Assembly: GCA_907163375.1 (NCBI GenBank)
Contig: CAJQUW010014406.1
Location: 248,001-312,000, forward strand
Source: Prostheceraeus crozeri
Lineage: Eukaryota; Platyhelminthes; Polycladida; Euryleptidae
Length of the DNA stretch: 64,000 bases
Reading direction: 5' to 3'
This document shows, piece by piece, positions 1 to 9,055 of the stretch. A program made the translations under genes and the position numbers. Below the pieces are notes generated by a model. The model saw only the letters and a list, made by a program, of their open reading frames with translations, made no database searches and had not been told where the DNA came from. Position 1 is the first letter of the stretch, and each line of letters starts with the position of its first letter.

Positions 1-1
1 T

Positions 2-538
2 GTGCAGTCGGCGAGGTGGTTGAAGGATGAAGAGAAGAGGCATGTTTCGCAGCAGATGGCGCATGATTTGTTGGTAAATAAGTATGAGAGTTTGAAGAAA
101 GTGAAGGATGAAGTTGTGAAGGAGTTGGATGAGTTAAAAAAGAAGGAACTGAAGTCGAAGGAGGTGGCGGATGAAAACATTAGAATGAGGCGTTGTGTGA
201 CTGATTTGAAGAATAAGACGCGAGAGTTGGAAGAGAAGAATGATGAGTGTGAGAAGAGGGCGAGTGCTGCGGAGAGAAGAATGAGAGATGCAGAGGCGAA
301 GTTTGAGGAGATGATGAAGGAGATGAGTGTGTTGAGAGCGAGGAATGTTGAGTTGGAGAGGACTGTGGCTCGGCGGGGTGATGAGAGGCAGGCGTATGAG
401 AAGTTGGAGCGCATGAGGGATGAGTGGGAACGTGTGAATGAGGATCGTTTGTTTGAGTTTCACATCCCTATTCGGGATAATCATTTGGCCGGCGAAGTAT
501 TGGTAAATCAAAGCCTCGACGAAAGTATAGTATGTTAA
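2..538 (+). CDS. coiled-coil protein, 5' end outside window
   Basis: Open from the left edge of the window, so the true start is not seen. The product is almost wholly charged heptad-like sequence rich in Glu, Lys and Arg, a long coiled coil, up to about residue 145. It then changes to a short non-coiled tail ending in a TAA at 536-538. The same frame stays open for another 34 codons after that stop, up to TAA 641-643, and this extension is basic (many Lys, Arg and His). The first stop may therefore be a nonsense change or be read through. An intron with good signals follows (donor 648, branch-like CTAAT, acceptor 708). After it comes the first copy of the histone-like 3' module. Function is not recognised. 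The two downstream small genes share the same type of 3' end. Confidence 0.55.
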   Translation: MQSARWLKDEEKRHVSQQMAHDLLVNKYESLKKVKDEVVKELDELKKKELKSKEVADENIRMRRCVTDLKNKTRELEEKNDECEKRASAAERRMRDAEAKFEEMMKEMSVLRARNVELERTVARRGDERQAYEKLERMRDEWERVNEDRLFEFHIPIRDNHLAGEVLVNQSLDESIVC

Positions 539-647
539 AATGGTCATCCGAGCAAGAAGTGTCTGCATGCCAGCCTGAGAATGCGCGGTCACCTACATAA
601 ATTCTCGATTCGGAAACGCGCGAGACTGCCAAAGGATGACTAACTTG

Positions 648-708
648 GTAAGTGAAAAAGTAAATAAGATAGTATATCCTATTCTAATACATATCATTTT
701 CATTGCAG
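648..708 (+). other. intron in 3' part of the coiled-coil gene
   Basis: The donor GTAAGT at 648 follows TTG, there is a branch-like CTAAT near 682, and a pyrimidine-rich tract ends in GCAG at 708. With this intron removed, the hairpin at 761 lies about 56 bases after the TAA at 641-643. That is in the usual histone stop-to-hairpin range. Confidence 0.6.
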
Positions 709-740
709 ATCTTTGCCCGCCTTCACCACCCCATCACGTC

Positions 741-885
741 ACTCCCGAGAACGAACCATCGGCTCTCTTAAGGGCCACCTAGGGGCAAGACATGATAGAA
801 CCTCCACGCGGTTTGCCCTGGGCAGTCTTTAGACTGGCGAATACTATCATTAAGTTGAATCTGCTATCAGTCAACTTGAACGTTG
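741..885 (+). repeat. histone-like 3' module, copy 1
   Basis: About 145 bp shared with 1,217-1,360 and 1,740-1,884. It contains hairpin GGCTCT-CTTA-AGGGCC at 761-776 followed by ACC, then GGGGCAAGACATGA. A second hairpin, CAGTC-TTTA-GACTG, lies at 823-836, and a 7-bp inverted repeat (AAGTTGA/TCAACTT) closes the module. The second-hairpin loop differs from the other copies (TTTA rather than TTCG) while its stem is unchanged. The module is open in some frames, but copy 1 has stops on both strands at the base pair where the others read ATG, so coding is unlikely. Confidence 0.75.
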
Positions 886-901
886 CGTCGCGTTAGAGGG
901 G

Positions 902-909
902 TATATAAA
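902..909 (+). promoter_or_regulatory. TATA box of the 88-residue gene
   Basis: TATATAAA lies 32 bases before the ATG at 941, with a pyrimidine-rich TCATTTCATTTCATTTC leader in between. The spacing leaves a very short 5' leader. Confidence 0.7.
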
Positions 910-940
910 CCACTGCCTCTCATTTCATTTCATTTCAATC

Positions 941-1207
941 ATGCAGACGCCGAACAGTCAAGTCAGCTCTCCTCGCGGACCACAGTTAAGGCCGCGAAAT
1001 TTATTTGAGGAGTTTGTCAGGCTAGAGGAGCAAGACAGAGTTTTTAATAATCTTGCTCGGATTGGCAATCCGATGACAGCAACTGCTGTCAATCCAACGG
1101 AATGGCGCTACATTCCAATTTTTAGTCATGTGCCAGTTAGTGTGGAAGTCGACAGTGCTACCAAAGAGAGAGTCAAAGACTCTCTCAGCAGAATTGGTAG
1201 GGTGTAA
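941..1207 (+). CDS. small protein with histone-like 3' end, 88 residues
   Basis: Intronless small gene with its own TATA box and a short leader. The product is Arg- and Pro-rich at the N-terminus, with a central stretch FEEFVRLEEQDRVFNNL and no recognised domain. The stop codon is followed after 30 bases by the histone-like hairpin of module copy 2. This gene-hairpin spacing closely resembles replication-dependent histone genes, but the protein is not a histone. Coding is supported by promoter, ORF and 3' signal lying in register. Function unknown. Confidence 0.6.
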   Translation: MQTPNSQVSSPRGPQLRPRNLFEEFVRLEEQDRVFNNLARIGNPMTATAVNPTEWRYIPIFSHVPVSVEVDSATKERVKDSLSRIGRV

Positions 1208-1216
1208 GATGACGTT

Positions 1217-1360
1217 ACTCCCGAGAACGAACCATCGGCTCTCTTAAGGGCCACCATGGGGCAAGACATGATAGAACCTCCTCGCGGTTTGCCCTGGGCA
1301 GTCTTCGGACTGGCGAATACTATCATTAAGTTGAATCTGCTATCAGTCAACTTGAACATT
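1217..1360 (+). repeat. histone-like 3' module, copy 2
   Basis: The histone-like hairpin is at 1,237-1,252 with ACC after it, then GGGGCAAGACATGA. The second hairpin CAGTC-TTCG-GACTG is at 1,299-1,312, with a UUCG-type tetraloop. It begins 10 bases after the stop of the 88-residue gene. Confidence 0.8.
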
Positions 1361-1425
1361 ATGCAGTCGATTGCTATCCCTGAAGCATTCTGATTCGCTG
1401 TTGAGCAATTCATTGTTGAAAACCC

Positions 1426-1433
1426 TATATAAG
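1426..1433 (+). promoter_or_regulatory. TATA box of the 84-residue gene
   Basis: TATATAAG lies 40 bases before the ATG at 1,474. About 45 bases upstream is CAGTCGATTGCTATCCCTG, which recurs in both copies of the 204-bp tandem repeat at 2,223-2,628. It is a candidate shared promoter element. Confidence 0.65.
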
Positions 1434-1473
1434 CTAGAAGATTGTAGCGCTTCTCATTCAATTTGAAGTCACG

Positions 1474-1728
1474 ATGGAAGCGACATCTGCCGACAACATT
1501 CCCGTCTTCACTGATGAAGACAACGGCATTCCAGAGTTCGTCATCCTCGACGAGTGGGATGAGGAGGATGAGAAGAAGGGGAAGATCAAGAGGATCGTTT
1601 GGGCGGATGGAGTGTGGACTCCAAATACCACTCGCATCCGAAAGGTGCCAGATGCACCACCACGGCTTAGGCGGTATAGGGTATACGACAACCTAAGCGT
1701 CATACCCATTGACTATTCCAGTCAATAG
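1474..1728 (+). CDS. small acidic protein with histone-like 3' end, 84 residues
   Basis: Intronless gene behind its own TATA box. The first half is strongly acidic (EWDEEDEKK), the second half basic (RIRKVPDAPPRLRRYR), and no known domain is visible. The stop at 1,726-1,728 is followed after 30 bases by the hairpin of module copy 3, the same spacing as in the preceding gene. An overlapping plus-strand frame at 1,463 is read as a shadow because it starts closer to the TATA box and is low complexity. Function unknown. Confidence 0.6.
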   Translation: MEATSADNIPVFTDEDNGIPEFVILDEWDEEDEKKGKIKRIVWADGVWTPNTTRIRKVPDAPPRLRRYRVYDNLSVIPIDYSSQ

Positions 1729-1739
1729 TCAAATTCACG

Positions 1740-1884
1740 TCCCCGAGAACGAACCATCGGCTCTCTTAAGGGCCACCATGGGGCAAGACATGATAGAACC
1801 TCCTCGCGGTTTGCCCTGGACAGTCTTCGGACTGGCGAATACTATCATTAAGTTGAATCTGCTATCAGTCAACTTGAACGTTGC
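1740..1884 (+). repeat. histone-like 3' module, copy 3
   Basis: The histone-like hairpin is at 1,759-1,774 with ACC, then GGGGCAAGACATGA. The second hairpin with TTCG loop is at 1,821-1,834. It is very close to copy 2, with one visible G to A change just before the second hairpin. Confidence 0.8.
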
Positions 1885-2109
1885 AAATGAAGTTTGGTGT
1901 AATACTTCCTTTCGACGGGCGTTCCTGTAAAGGGCGGCGGTGAAACCCGTAGCTATGTATACCGCAAGGGACATTCGGCAATGGTCAATCTTGTTAAACC
2001 TCTCTGCGTCATGTTTGCAAGTGATCGCCTCTGTCTCAACGTAGTATGCATTCGCGCCAGGGCGACATTTAGCCAACTGTCGAAGGTTGCCTAAAACTTT
2101 CCATTGCAT
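1885..2109 (-). CDS. possible small Cys/His-containing ORF
   Basis: A minus-strand frame starts at 2,109 and runs into the antisense of module copy 3. The unique part has a protein-like composition with several Cys and His (CRPGANAYY, CKHD, DHC), but no promoter or homologue is recognised. The part inside the repeat is probably not coding. This is the only candidate gene between 1,885 and 2,222. Confidence 0.25.
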
Positions 2110-2222
2110 ACGTTATGAGAACCATGAGTTCTACCTGTCTCTATCAATGAGACGGATTGATGAATGGAATGAAATGGGAGGACACTCACGCGCCACACGC
2201 AACATAACACACTTCTCTCTTC

Positions 2223-2628
2223 CGTAGTCTAACAAGCTCTTTACACATGGATCGCAGTCGATTGCTATCCCTGTATCAGAAGTGTAAGCTATCTTAATTT
2301 ATTTGACACTATTTTATCTACCATCATCGTCCATATGAAATGTTTTAAGATTTACAAGTTAGACTAAGCGTGCTACTATTTCCAAATGAAAAAGTATACA
2401 TGGTTAAATCATCCACTTAAGCCCATCCGTAGTCTAACAAGCTCTTTACACATGGATCGCAGTCGATTGCTATCCCTGTATCAGAAGTGTAAGCTATCTT
2501 AATTTATTTGACACTATTTCATCTACCATTATCACCCATATGAAATGTTATAAGATTTACAAGTTAAACTAAGCGTGCTACTATTTCCAAATGAAAAAGT
2601 ATACATGGTTAAATTATTCACTAAAACC
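2223..2628. repeat. two tandem copies of a ~204-bp unit
   Basis: Both copies start CCGTAGTCTAACAAGCTC, at about 2,223 and 2,427, and differ by a few substitutions. Each contains CGCAGTCGATTGCTATCCCTG, shared with the promoter region at 1,362. No gene is seen in the repeat itself. Confidence 0.8.
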
Positions 2629-2679
2629 CCATTCAAGTAAGTCAGTATGAAAGCAAAGATAATACGAAATAAACATTTA

Positions 2680-3117
2680 TTATGGCATGTATTTCAAAAG
2701 GTCTTCATCGTCAATATCGTCCCAGAGTCTGGCTTCACATAGATCACAAAAACAGTTGAGCTGCTTTAAACGTTCTTCTGCAGCGTCCCTCACTTTCTCA
2801 ATGTACGCCCACTCCGCCACGGTTCGCGGTTGGGAGTTAGGGGTGTACCACTCCCATATTTGATGTAAGTGCGACTTGCTGGTCATCTCCATCACCCCTT
2901 CGGCATCATATTGTAAATATTTCCACCGTATGCCTGCTAGGTCGGGCAACTCCTCTTCATCGTCCTTCAATAATGATAACTTTCGTATATTGTCGAGATT
3001 GTATGTCTTCTCCACCTTCGCCTTTCTTGGTGCATTTGGTGTAACGAGCACCTTTGCTGATGTACATGGAGAAGAGAACTCCAATGCGGTATTTGGTGTT
3101 GTTGGAGGACTTGTCAT
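2680..3117 (-). CDS. leftmost minus-strand element gene, 145 residues, unknown function
   Basis: Diverges from the DNA polymerase gene. The intergenic 3,118-3,341 carries the near-palindromic ATATAAG/TTATAT box. The product has a Ser/Thr/Pro-rich N-terminus, a middle part with KDDEEELPDL, and a C-terminal CFCDLCEARLW motif that could bind a metal. The stop TAA overlaps an AATAAA on the same strand. This compact stop-plus-poly(A) arrangement is shared with other genes of the element. I do not recognise the family. Confidence 0.55.
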   Translation of the reverse strand: MTSPPTTPNTALEFSSPCTSAKVLVTPNAPRKAKVEKTYNLDNIRKLSLLKDDEEELPDLAGIRWKYLQYDAEGVMEMTSKSHLHQIWEWYTPNSQPRTVAEWAYIEKVRDAAEERLKQLNCFCDLCEARLWDDIDDEDLLKYMP

Positions 3118-3229
3118 GTTGTCTTTGAAATGCTGACTTTGAATAATGATAACTTTAACATTTTTCTAATTCTTAAGTATACACAAGCAGCCATCAGAAT
3201 GAACATCCAATGAATGAAGAGAATGAAAG

Positions 3230-3237
3230 TATATAAG
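3230..3237 (+). promoter_or_regulatory. TATA box of the left inward promoter
   Basis: TATATAAG lies about 105 bases before the ATG at 3,342. The stretch 3,206-3,344 resembles the reverse complement of 23,690-23,840. Shared parts include CATCCAATGA, GTGACGAACGCAC versus GTGACGGACGCAC, a CTCTCTC tract, and the final AAATGGTAAG. Confidence 0.65.
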
Positions 3238-3341
3238 CAAAGTGACATTCAGGTCATTTCATTTAATCTGTGAATCATACAAGTGACGAACGCACGATCT
3301 CTCTCTTTGACTATTATTCTGTCTGATCATATTTCATTAAA

Positions 3342-6300
3342 ATGGTAAGTTAAAGATTTCCTCTCTCATCTCCCTCAAACGTGTGACTAATAGCATCTTC
3401 CTCAATTTCAGGCATCAACTTCATCACCAACGCCCTCTCTTCTCGAGGAAAGTTTAGAGTTATTGAGTCAAGGTAGGTTGTAACACTACACTGAGGCTTG
3501 AACAGAGATGAAAGAATTATTTCTCTTTCAGGTGATGTGAGTTCCAGCTCAGGACTCTCGCGACAAGGCAACGAGTGGGAATGTGCCGACTGCGGACATA
3601 TGTTTACAAGGAAGCACAGTCTCCTTCGACACATCAAACAACGTGTGTGTCAACGCAAAGCGGCGTCAATCTCCGGAGGTGAAGTTGATTCTGACGATGA
3701 CATCTCCTTTCCTTGCGATTTGTGCCCTCTTTCTTTTGATAGTCACTTTCAGCGATCTTCGCACAGACTTCAACACACGCATGCAAATGATCACTACACC
3801 AACGGTACCTCTACCATCTCCCTCATTAATGTTTCACATAATAATTTAGTACGCGACTACTGCATGGAGTCCAATACTCAAATTGTAGATTTTCCTGAGT
3901 GGCTCCTTCAAAATTCTAACATTATCGAAGCGCTCTTCAATAATTTAGACAATTTTAGAATGAAGGCGCTCATCTACCTTAAACTAAAATATATTAAAAT
4001 AGATTTTCAAACGGGTCAAGTGACGGAGAGAATACAGTTTCATGTTCCTTCCTCTTCCGCAACCGAAGTTGTAGACTGCGAGTCTTGGCTAAATTTTCAC
4101 ATTCAATGTTTAAAATCAAATGTAGATAAATTCAATCAACGCGACAGCGCTCTCATTTTTGATGGTGTGGACTCAGCCATATTCAAAATTTCCCTATTAG
4201 AAAGTCATGCAGCTCGAGGCACATTTAAACTACCAAAAACGTTGTATAATAAGAAAGCTGTCATCAATGTTGATTGTAAATCACAGTGTTTCAAATATGC
4301 AGTCCTATCCATCCTTCACTATAATGATATCAACGCGCATCGAGATCGCACCTATAGCTATAGACAGTGGGAGGATGAACTAGACTTTGAAGGTTGTGAT
4401 AGTAACAACATGAAAATCAAAGATGTAGAAACGTTCGAAAAACATAATAAGATTAAAATTGTCGTTCACGTGTGGGAGAAGGGGTTGAAGGGTGCCCGCT
4501 ATAATTCACGTTCAACTTGTTATGAACGTGTAGTCAACCTCTTATTAGTAAAACAAGATGATAGCGAGGAATGGCACTACTGTGGTATTCCCAAAATCTC
4601 TCGCTTGTACACTCACTTGGGGCACTCTAAAAGAGGTGAACATTTTGTATGCGACCGCTGCATCCGCTCCTTTTGGAGTAAAGATAAATTTGAAACTCAC
4701 TATGAATGGTGCAAGCGAGGTAAATTACAAATGGAACGCATGCCCAAAGATAAAATATTTTCACATAGGGATAATGGTGACGAATTAAGTCCCCTGCGTG
4801 TCATTTACGCAGACATAGAATGCTACATTGATAATATCATCCACAAGCCAGCAGCCATATCCTGCTATGAAGTATGGCATGACCACTTTAGGAATAGACA
4901 AAACAAAATGCATACTTGGCAAGGTGAAGATTGCATTTCAAAATTTCTAGAATTTCTCGATAAAGCTGCTAAATTTCAACAATCATATGATTCCCAATTG
5001 CAGCGTAAGTCACTACATATGTCAGATGAAGACAAACAAAAATTTGAAAGTTGCACATCCTGTCCTAAATGTCATAAAACGTTTGATGACGATAAAATTA
5101 AGAAAGTGCGTGATCATGATCACATCACTGGTAAATTTAGAAACGCACTCTGCTCCAAATGTAACTTTTCACTTAGGTTGAGACGTCGTGTACTACCCGT
5201 CATTTTTCATAACTTTAAGGGCTATGACAGTCATATGCTCATAAATGGAGGGTTGAGCCAGATGAAATCGTGGCAGTTTAATGTAATAGCACAAACGAGA
5301 GAAAAATTCATGGCAATGACAGCAAAAGTACCAGTAGATAAAACTAAAGAAAATAAGACAGTCTTCTTCGAAATAAAATTTTTAGATTCATTTCAATTCA
5401 TGTCAGCGTCACTAGCTTCTCTCGTTCGTAATCTCAAGTTTCTTCCCCATAGTCAAACTTTGAAGAAACACTATCCAAACTTAACGGATGAAATAATCAC
5501 TCGCAAAGGAGTCTTTCCTTATGCGTATTTTAGCTCAATGTCTAAACTAAATGAAACAACCCTTCCTTCCATTGACAAATTCAAAAACGATTTGACGGGT
5601 GAAGATTGTCCAGTAGAGGACTATGAACATGCTCAAGAGGCATGGTTAAAATTTGATTGTAAAACGTTTGGCGATTATATGATCGCTTACTTAGAATTAG
5701 ATGTCATTTTGCTGGCTGATGTCTTTCAGGAGTTTCGACGAGTGGCATTAGAAGAAGACAAATTAGATCCTGTCCACTTTGTCAGTCTACCAGCCATGTC
5801 CTTTAAATCAGCCTTTAAAATGACTGGTGAGACCATTCATCTCTTACAAGACCCGGAGATGTATAATATATTTAAGCGCGGAATACGCGGTGGTCTCACA
5901 TTTGTAAATAAACATCATATAAAATCTGAAACAGTAGGTGATGATCATATCCACCTAAAGTACTATGACCAAAATAATTTATATGGCAGTTCACTGTCTA
6001 AACCACTACCTCATTCCGAGTTTAGTTGGTTAAACCAAAATGAGCTTGAGTATTACTCCAACCCTTCAAACATACTGAAGATTCCAGATGAAGGTGATTG
6101 GGGATATTATTTTGAAGTGGATTTGATTTATCCAAATAGTATTAAAAATAAAACTGCTGATTTCCCACTTGCACCTGAATCTGGCGAAGTGACTGAAGAT
6201 ATGTTTTCACCATTCATGTCACAATTTCATAATACCTTAACAGAGTGTGGACAGCCAAGGTACAAACCATGCCGCAAACTTTTACTCACCCAATATGATA

Positions 6301-7271
6301 AGAAAAATTATCTCGTACACTTCTGCATATTAAAATTCTATTTAGAAATGGGCATGCTTCTAAAGTCAGTTCACCGCATTATCAAATTTAGACAGAAAGC
6401 CTTCCTCAAACCCTACATAGATAGTAACAGTCAAAAACGTGCACTCGCCCAAAATAATTTTGAAAAGGATTTTTATAAATATAAGAATAACAGTCTATTC
6501 GGAAAGACCATGGATGATGTTAGAAAACGTATGAATTACAAACTAGTCGTTGATGAACAAAAATATCACAAATTGACCTCATCACCTCTTTTCATTGATA
6601 GAGACATCATCGATGAGGATCTTGTAGGTGTTAAAATGATTAAATCAGAAGTTGAGTTGTGCAAACCCATCTATATTGGGCAAGCCGTTTTAGATTATTC
6701 CAAGCTTGAAATGTATCAACTCTTCTACAAAATATTAAAACCATGCCCTCTCGTAAAAGAGGTTCGCTTGCTGGGTGGTGATACAGATAGTTTCTTTTTA
6801 GGAATTACCACTCAAAAAGATTTAAATTTTAATGAAGTAGGCAAGTCATTAGAAAAATATTTCGACACATCTAACTACAATCCCACTCATCCACTCTATT
6901 CCATACAGAATAAAGCCAAACTTGGTTGTTTTAAGGATGAAACAGCAGGAAAGGAAATTGATGAAATGATTCTCCTCCGTCCTAAAATGTATTCCATGAA
7001 ACTAAAAGAATGTGCAGATAGTATTAAGCGTGCTAAAGGTATATCAAAATCCATTGTTCATAAAATGAAACATCGGTCCTATAAGAAGGCCTATAAAAAT
7101 AAAACTATAACGTTTGTCAATATGACAATCTTAAAATCTCAAGTTCATACTGTGAAAACGTACACATTTAAGAAACGAGCACTTTCAGCATGGGAGGATA
7201 AGAGGTGTTGGATAGGACATAACACATCTCTTCCACATGGACATCCTGACACAAACATACCTCCACCCTAA
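3342..7271 (+). CDS. polB: protein-primed family B DNA polymerase, spliced 5' end
   Basis: Replicative polymerase of the Polinton/Maverick type. Exons are 3,342-3,344 (only ATG), 3,412-3,472 and 3,532-7,271. Both introns have GT-AG ends and the frames join. N-terminal C2H2 fingers (ECADCGHMF, FPCDLCPLSF) are followed by the conserved pre-polymerase region and a further finger (FVCDRCIRSF). Next is a C-rich DHDHITG block like those seen in other Polinton polymerases. Exonuclease motifs are ADIECY (about 4,810), NFKGYDSH and YLELDVILLADVF. Polymerase motifs are DQNNLYG, NSLFGK, GGDTDSFF (about 6,780) and RPKMYSM. All catalytic acidic residues I can check are present, so it looks intact at about 1,267 residues. 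AATAAA follows the stop. It converges with the two large minus-strand genes. Confidence 0.95.
3345..3411 (+). other. polB intron 1, directly after the start codon
   Basis: The donor GTAAGT abuts ATG. GACTAAT is a branch-like site and CTCAATTTCAG the acceptor. The first exon contributes one codon only. Confidence 0.75.
3473..3531 (+). other. polB intron 2
   Basis: Donor GTAGGT after CAAG and acceptor TTCTCTTTCAG. Removal joins codon phase 1 to phase 1 and keeps the polymerase frame. Confidence 0.65.
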
Positions 7272-7466
7272 AGAATAAAACTCACGCTACCACATTCAGG
7301 AGATGTATTGACATAATCAACTTTAACTCAGTATTTTGATGTTGCTTTTTGTAGATATACATGGTTGTTTTATGTATCGCATGAGATCGTTTCTTCCTTG
7401 TGAATATATGCCTACAGTCAGCCCATTCCCCCTATATCTGTGAAAAGACTTTTTCATATACATATT

Positions 7467-7480
7467 TTTATTTCAATAAA
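7467..7480. terminator. paired poly(A) signals between converging genes
   Basis: AATAAA on the plus strand at 7,475 and on the minus strand (TTTATT) around 7,468. The minus-strand signal serves the gene ending at 7,496. A closer plus-strand AATAAA at 7,274 follows the polB stop. Confidence 0.55.
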
Positions 7481-7495
7481 CATATCACAATGACT

Positions 7496-9046
7496 TCACT
7501 TTGTTTTCCGAAACACTAAAGTTACGAGGGATTTAGTATCTTTCACGTGGATGCACTCTTGTAAACCATTGGTAATTTTGATAGCAATAGAGGGTATAGT
7601 TTGTTTGATGACGGGATGATAGAAAATAGATTCAAACATCTTCTCGACTATTCCATATGAAGCGTCTTTATCATGAATGAAATCGCGTAAAATGTATTCT
7701 TTTTTCTCACCAACAGAAATAGGTAGAATCAAATCACTTTGAATGTAAAGGTGCTGTTCATGTTTATCAAGTGTCATTGGTGTTTCTATACCAATCGTAT
7801 GCGCAGCAGCAAACACAGTTTGTAGCATTGAAAAACCAAAGAGTTTTTTCAAATTTTTACTCAATTGACATTGAATGTCATCACCCAGTCTCAGAACAAC
7901 GCGTTGATTTTCAATTGAAAACGAAATGTGGTGTGTCTTTACATCATATTTACTTTTCATCACATGCTTCAACTTCTGTTGTATATAAGGATTTACTACA
8001 TGAATGAAGCTTTCAACTGTATGATATAGACGCGGCATTATATTGATAGCAACTTTAGATTCTTCATAAGACTGGTAAATTTTCTTGATGCGATCACCAT
8101 AGATGTCCACCCACCATTCATCATTAACTGAATCAGCTTTAGTGTGATATTCATGAGAAGCATACACCACACCGCTTCCAATAATAGGTGTATAATGTCT
8201 TACAAAATGACGCGAGGTTGGAGAGAAATAAACTGTAAGTTTGTCATTATATTTCTGAATAACCAACTTATTTTTGTCCGCCATAATTTTTTCTCCATAC
8301 TTCTTACCCACAGTCTCATTCCATCGTTTTACTAACTCAATAAGTGATAAAGGTTGAACACCACGCTTTTTCAAAATGATGCGTTCTTCGCATTCTACAA
8401 CATCTTCATCAAATATTTTAAATCTATAATGAAATTTGTTGATTCGATTTGAATAAACTTTTTTAACATTTGCAGTAGCAATTGACGTTAGATGTAGTCC
8501 ATGACCAAAACCAAGATGTGGATAGAATTCACTATCCAACCTCAGCGTAAGACCTTTAGTAAAAGAATGAAAGCGGAGGAACTGTCTCCCACTCCAACGA
8601 TAGATAGTAAACTCATAAGCTTTCTGATTTTTATTCTTCATGATGGAAGTATTACCACTGTTGAATGCCTTAATAATTTTCTCATTCCCAAATGGTTCAT
8701 AAGAATCTGATTTTATCTGAATCCATTCATAGTTCCACTTTCCATCTGATGTTAAATTGTATGGGAACTGAAATGCATTATTCATCGTTATTCCATCATG
8801 GGTGCGAGGAGTCAATATCATTTCTTCCAAATCATTCACATTCTGAATATTGCTATCATAGCAAATACTAGAAACGCCAACCTCCCATTCACCTTCTAAA
8901 TGCAGTGGCCGATTTAATTCTACTCGATAGTCTGATGGTTTATTTTTGGGAAATTTATTCATAGAAGCATTACTGGGCAAGTAGATTAGAAACGAGTCCT
9001 TATTTTCACTTTCCATATTATTCACATTGGAAAAATATATTAGCAT
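7496..9046 (-). CDS. large Polinton protein, probable virion or minor structural protein, copy A
   Basis: 516 residues; an internal Met at residue 11 is an alternative start. The N-terminus carries a block I recognise from many Polinton-encoded proteins: FLIYLPSNAS, then HLEGEWEVGVSSICY. The rest shows no catalytic motif and repeats beta-strand-like segments. The neighbouring gene at 9,056-10,453 has the same opening block and similar later segments (a LPR-type MPR block and a LGF/ILGF block), so the two are tandem paralogues. They lie between polymerase and capsid genes on the minus strand. Function is not established for this family; a capsid-associated role is inference from context. Confidence 0.7.
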   Translation of the reverse strand: MLIYFSNVNNMESENKDSFLIYLPSNASMNKFPKNKPSDYRVELNRPLHLEGEWEVGVSSICYDSNIQNVNDLEEMILTPRTHDGITMNNAFQFPYNLTSDGKWNYEWIQIKSDSYEPFGNEKIIKAFNSGNTSIMKNKNQKAYEFTIYRWSGRQFLRFHSFTKGLTLRLDSEFYPHLGFGHGLHLTSIATANVKKVYSNRINKFHYRFKIFDEDVVECEERIILKKRGVQPLSLIELVKRWNETVGKKYGEKIMADKNKLVIQKYNDKLTVYFSPTSRHFVRHYTPIIGSGVVYASHEYHTKADSVNDEWWVDIYGDRIKKIYQSYEESKVAINIMPRLYHTVESFIHVVNPYIQQKLKHVMKSKYDVKTHHISFSIENQRVVLRLGDDIQCQLSKNLKKLFGFSMLQTVFAAAHTIGIETPMTLDKHEQHLYIQSDLILPISVGEKKEYILRDFIHDKDASYGIVEKMFESIFYHPVIKQTIPSIAIKITNGLQECIHVKDTKSLVTLVFRKTK

Positions 9047-9055
9047 ACGTTTGCA

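Noticed and set aside
1463..1696. Arg/Ser-rich plus-strand ORF overlapping the 84-residue gene
   Set aside because: It overlaps in another frame, is low complexity and starts closer to the TATA box. The other frame has the stop-to-hairpin spacing seen in the neighbouring gene.
741..1884. Reading frames through the 145-bp modules on both strands as genes
   Set aside because: Copy 1 has stops on both strands where the others are open, and changes fall in hairpin loops. A structural role explains the repeat better than coding.
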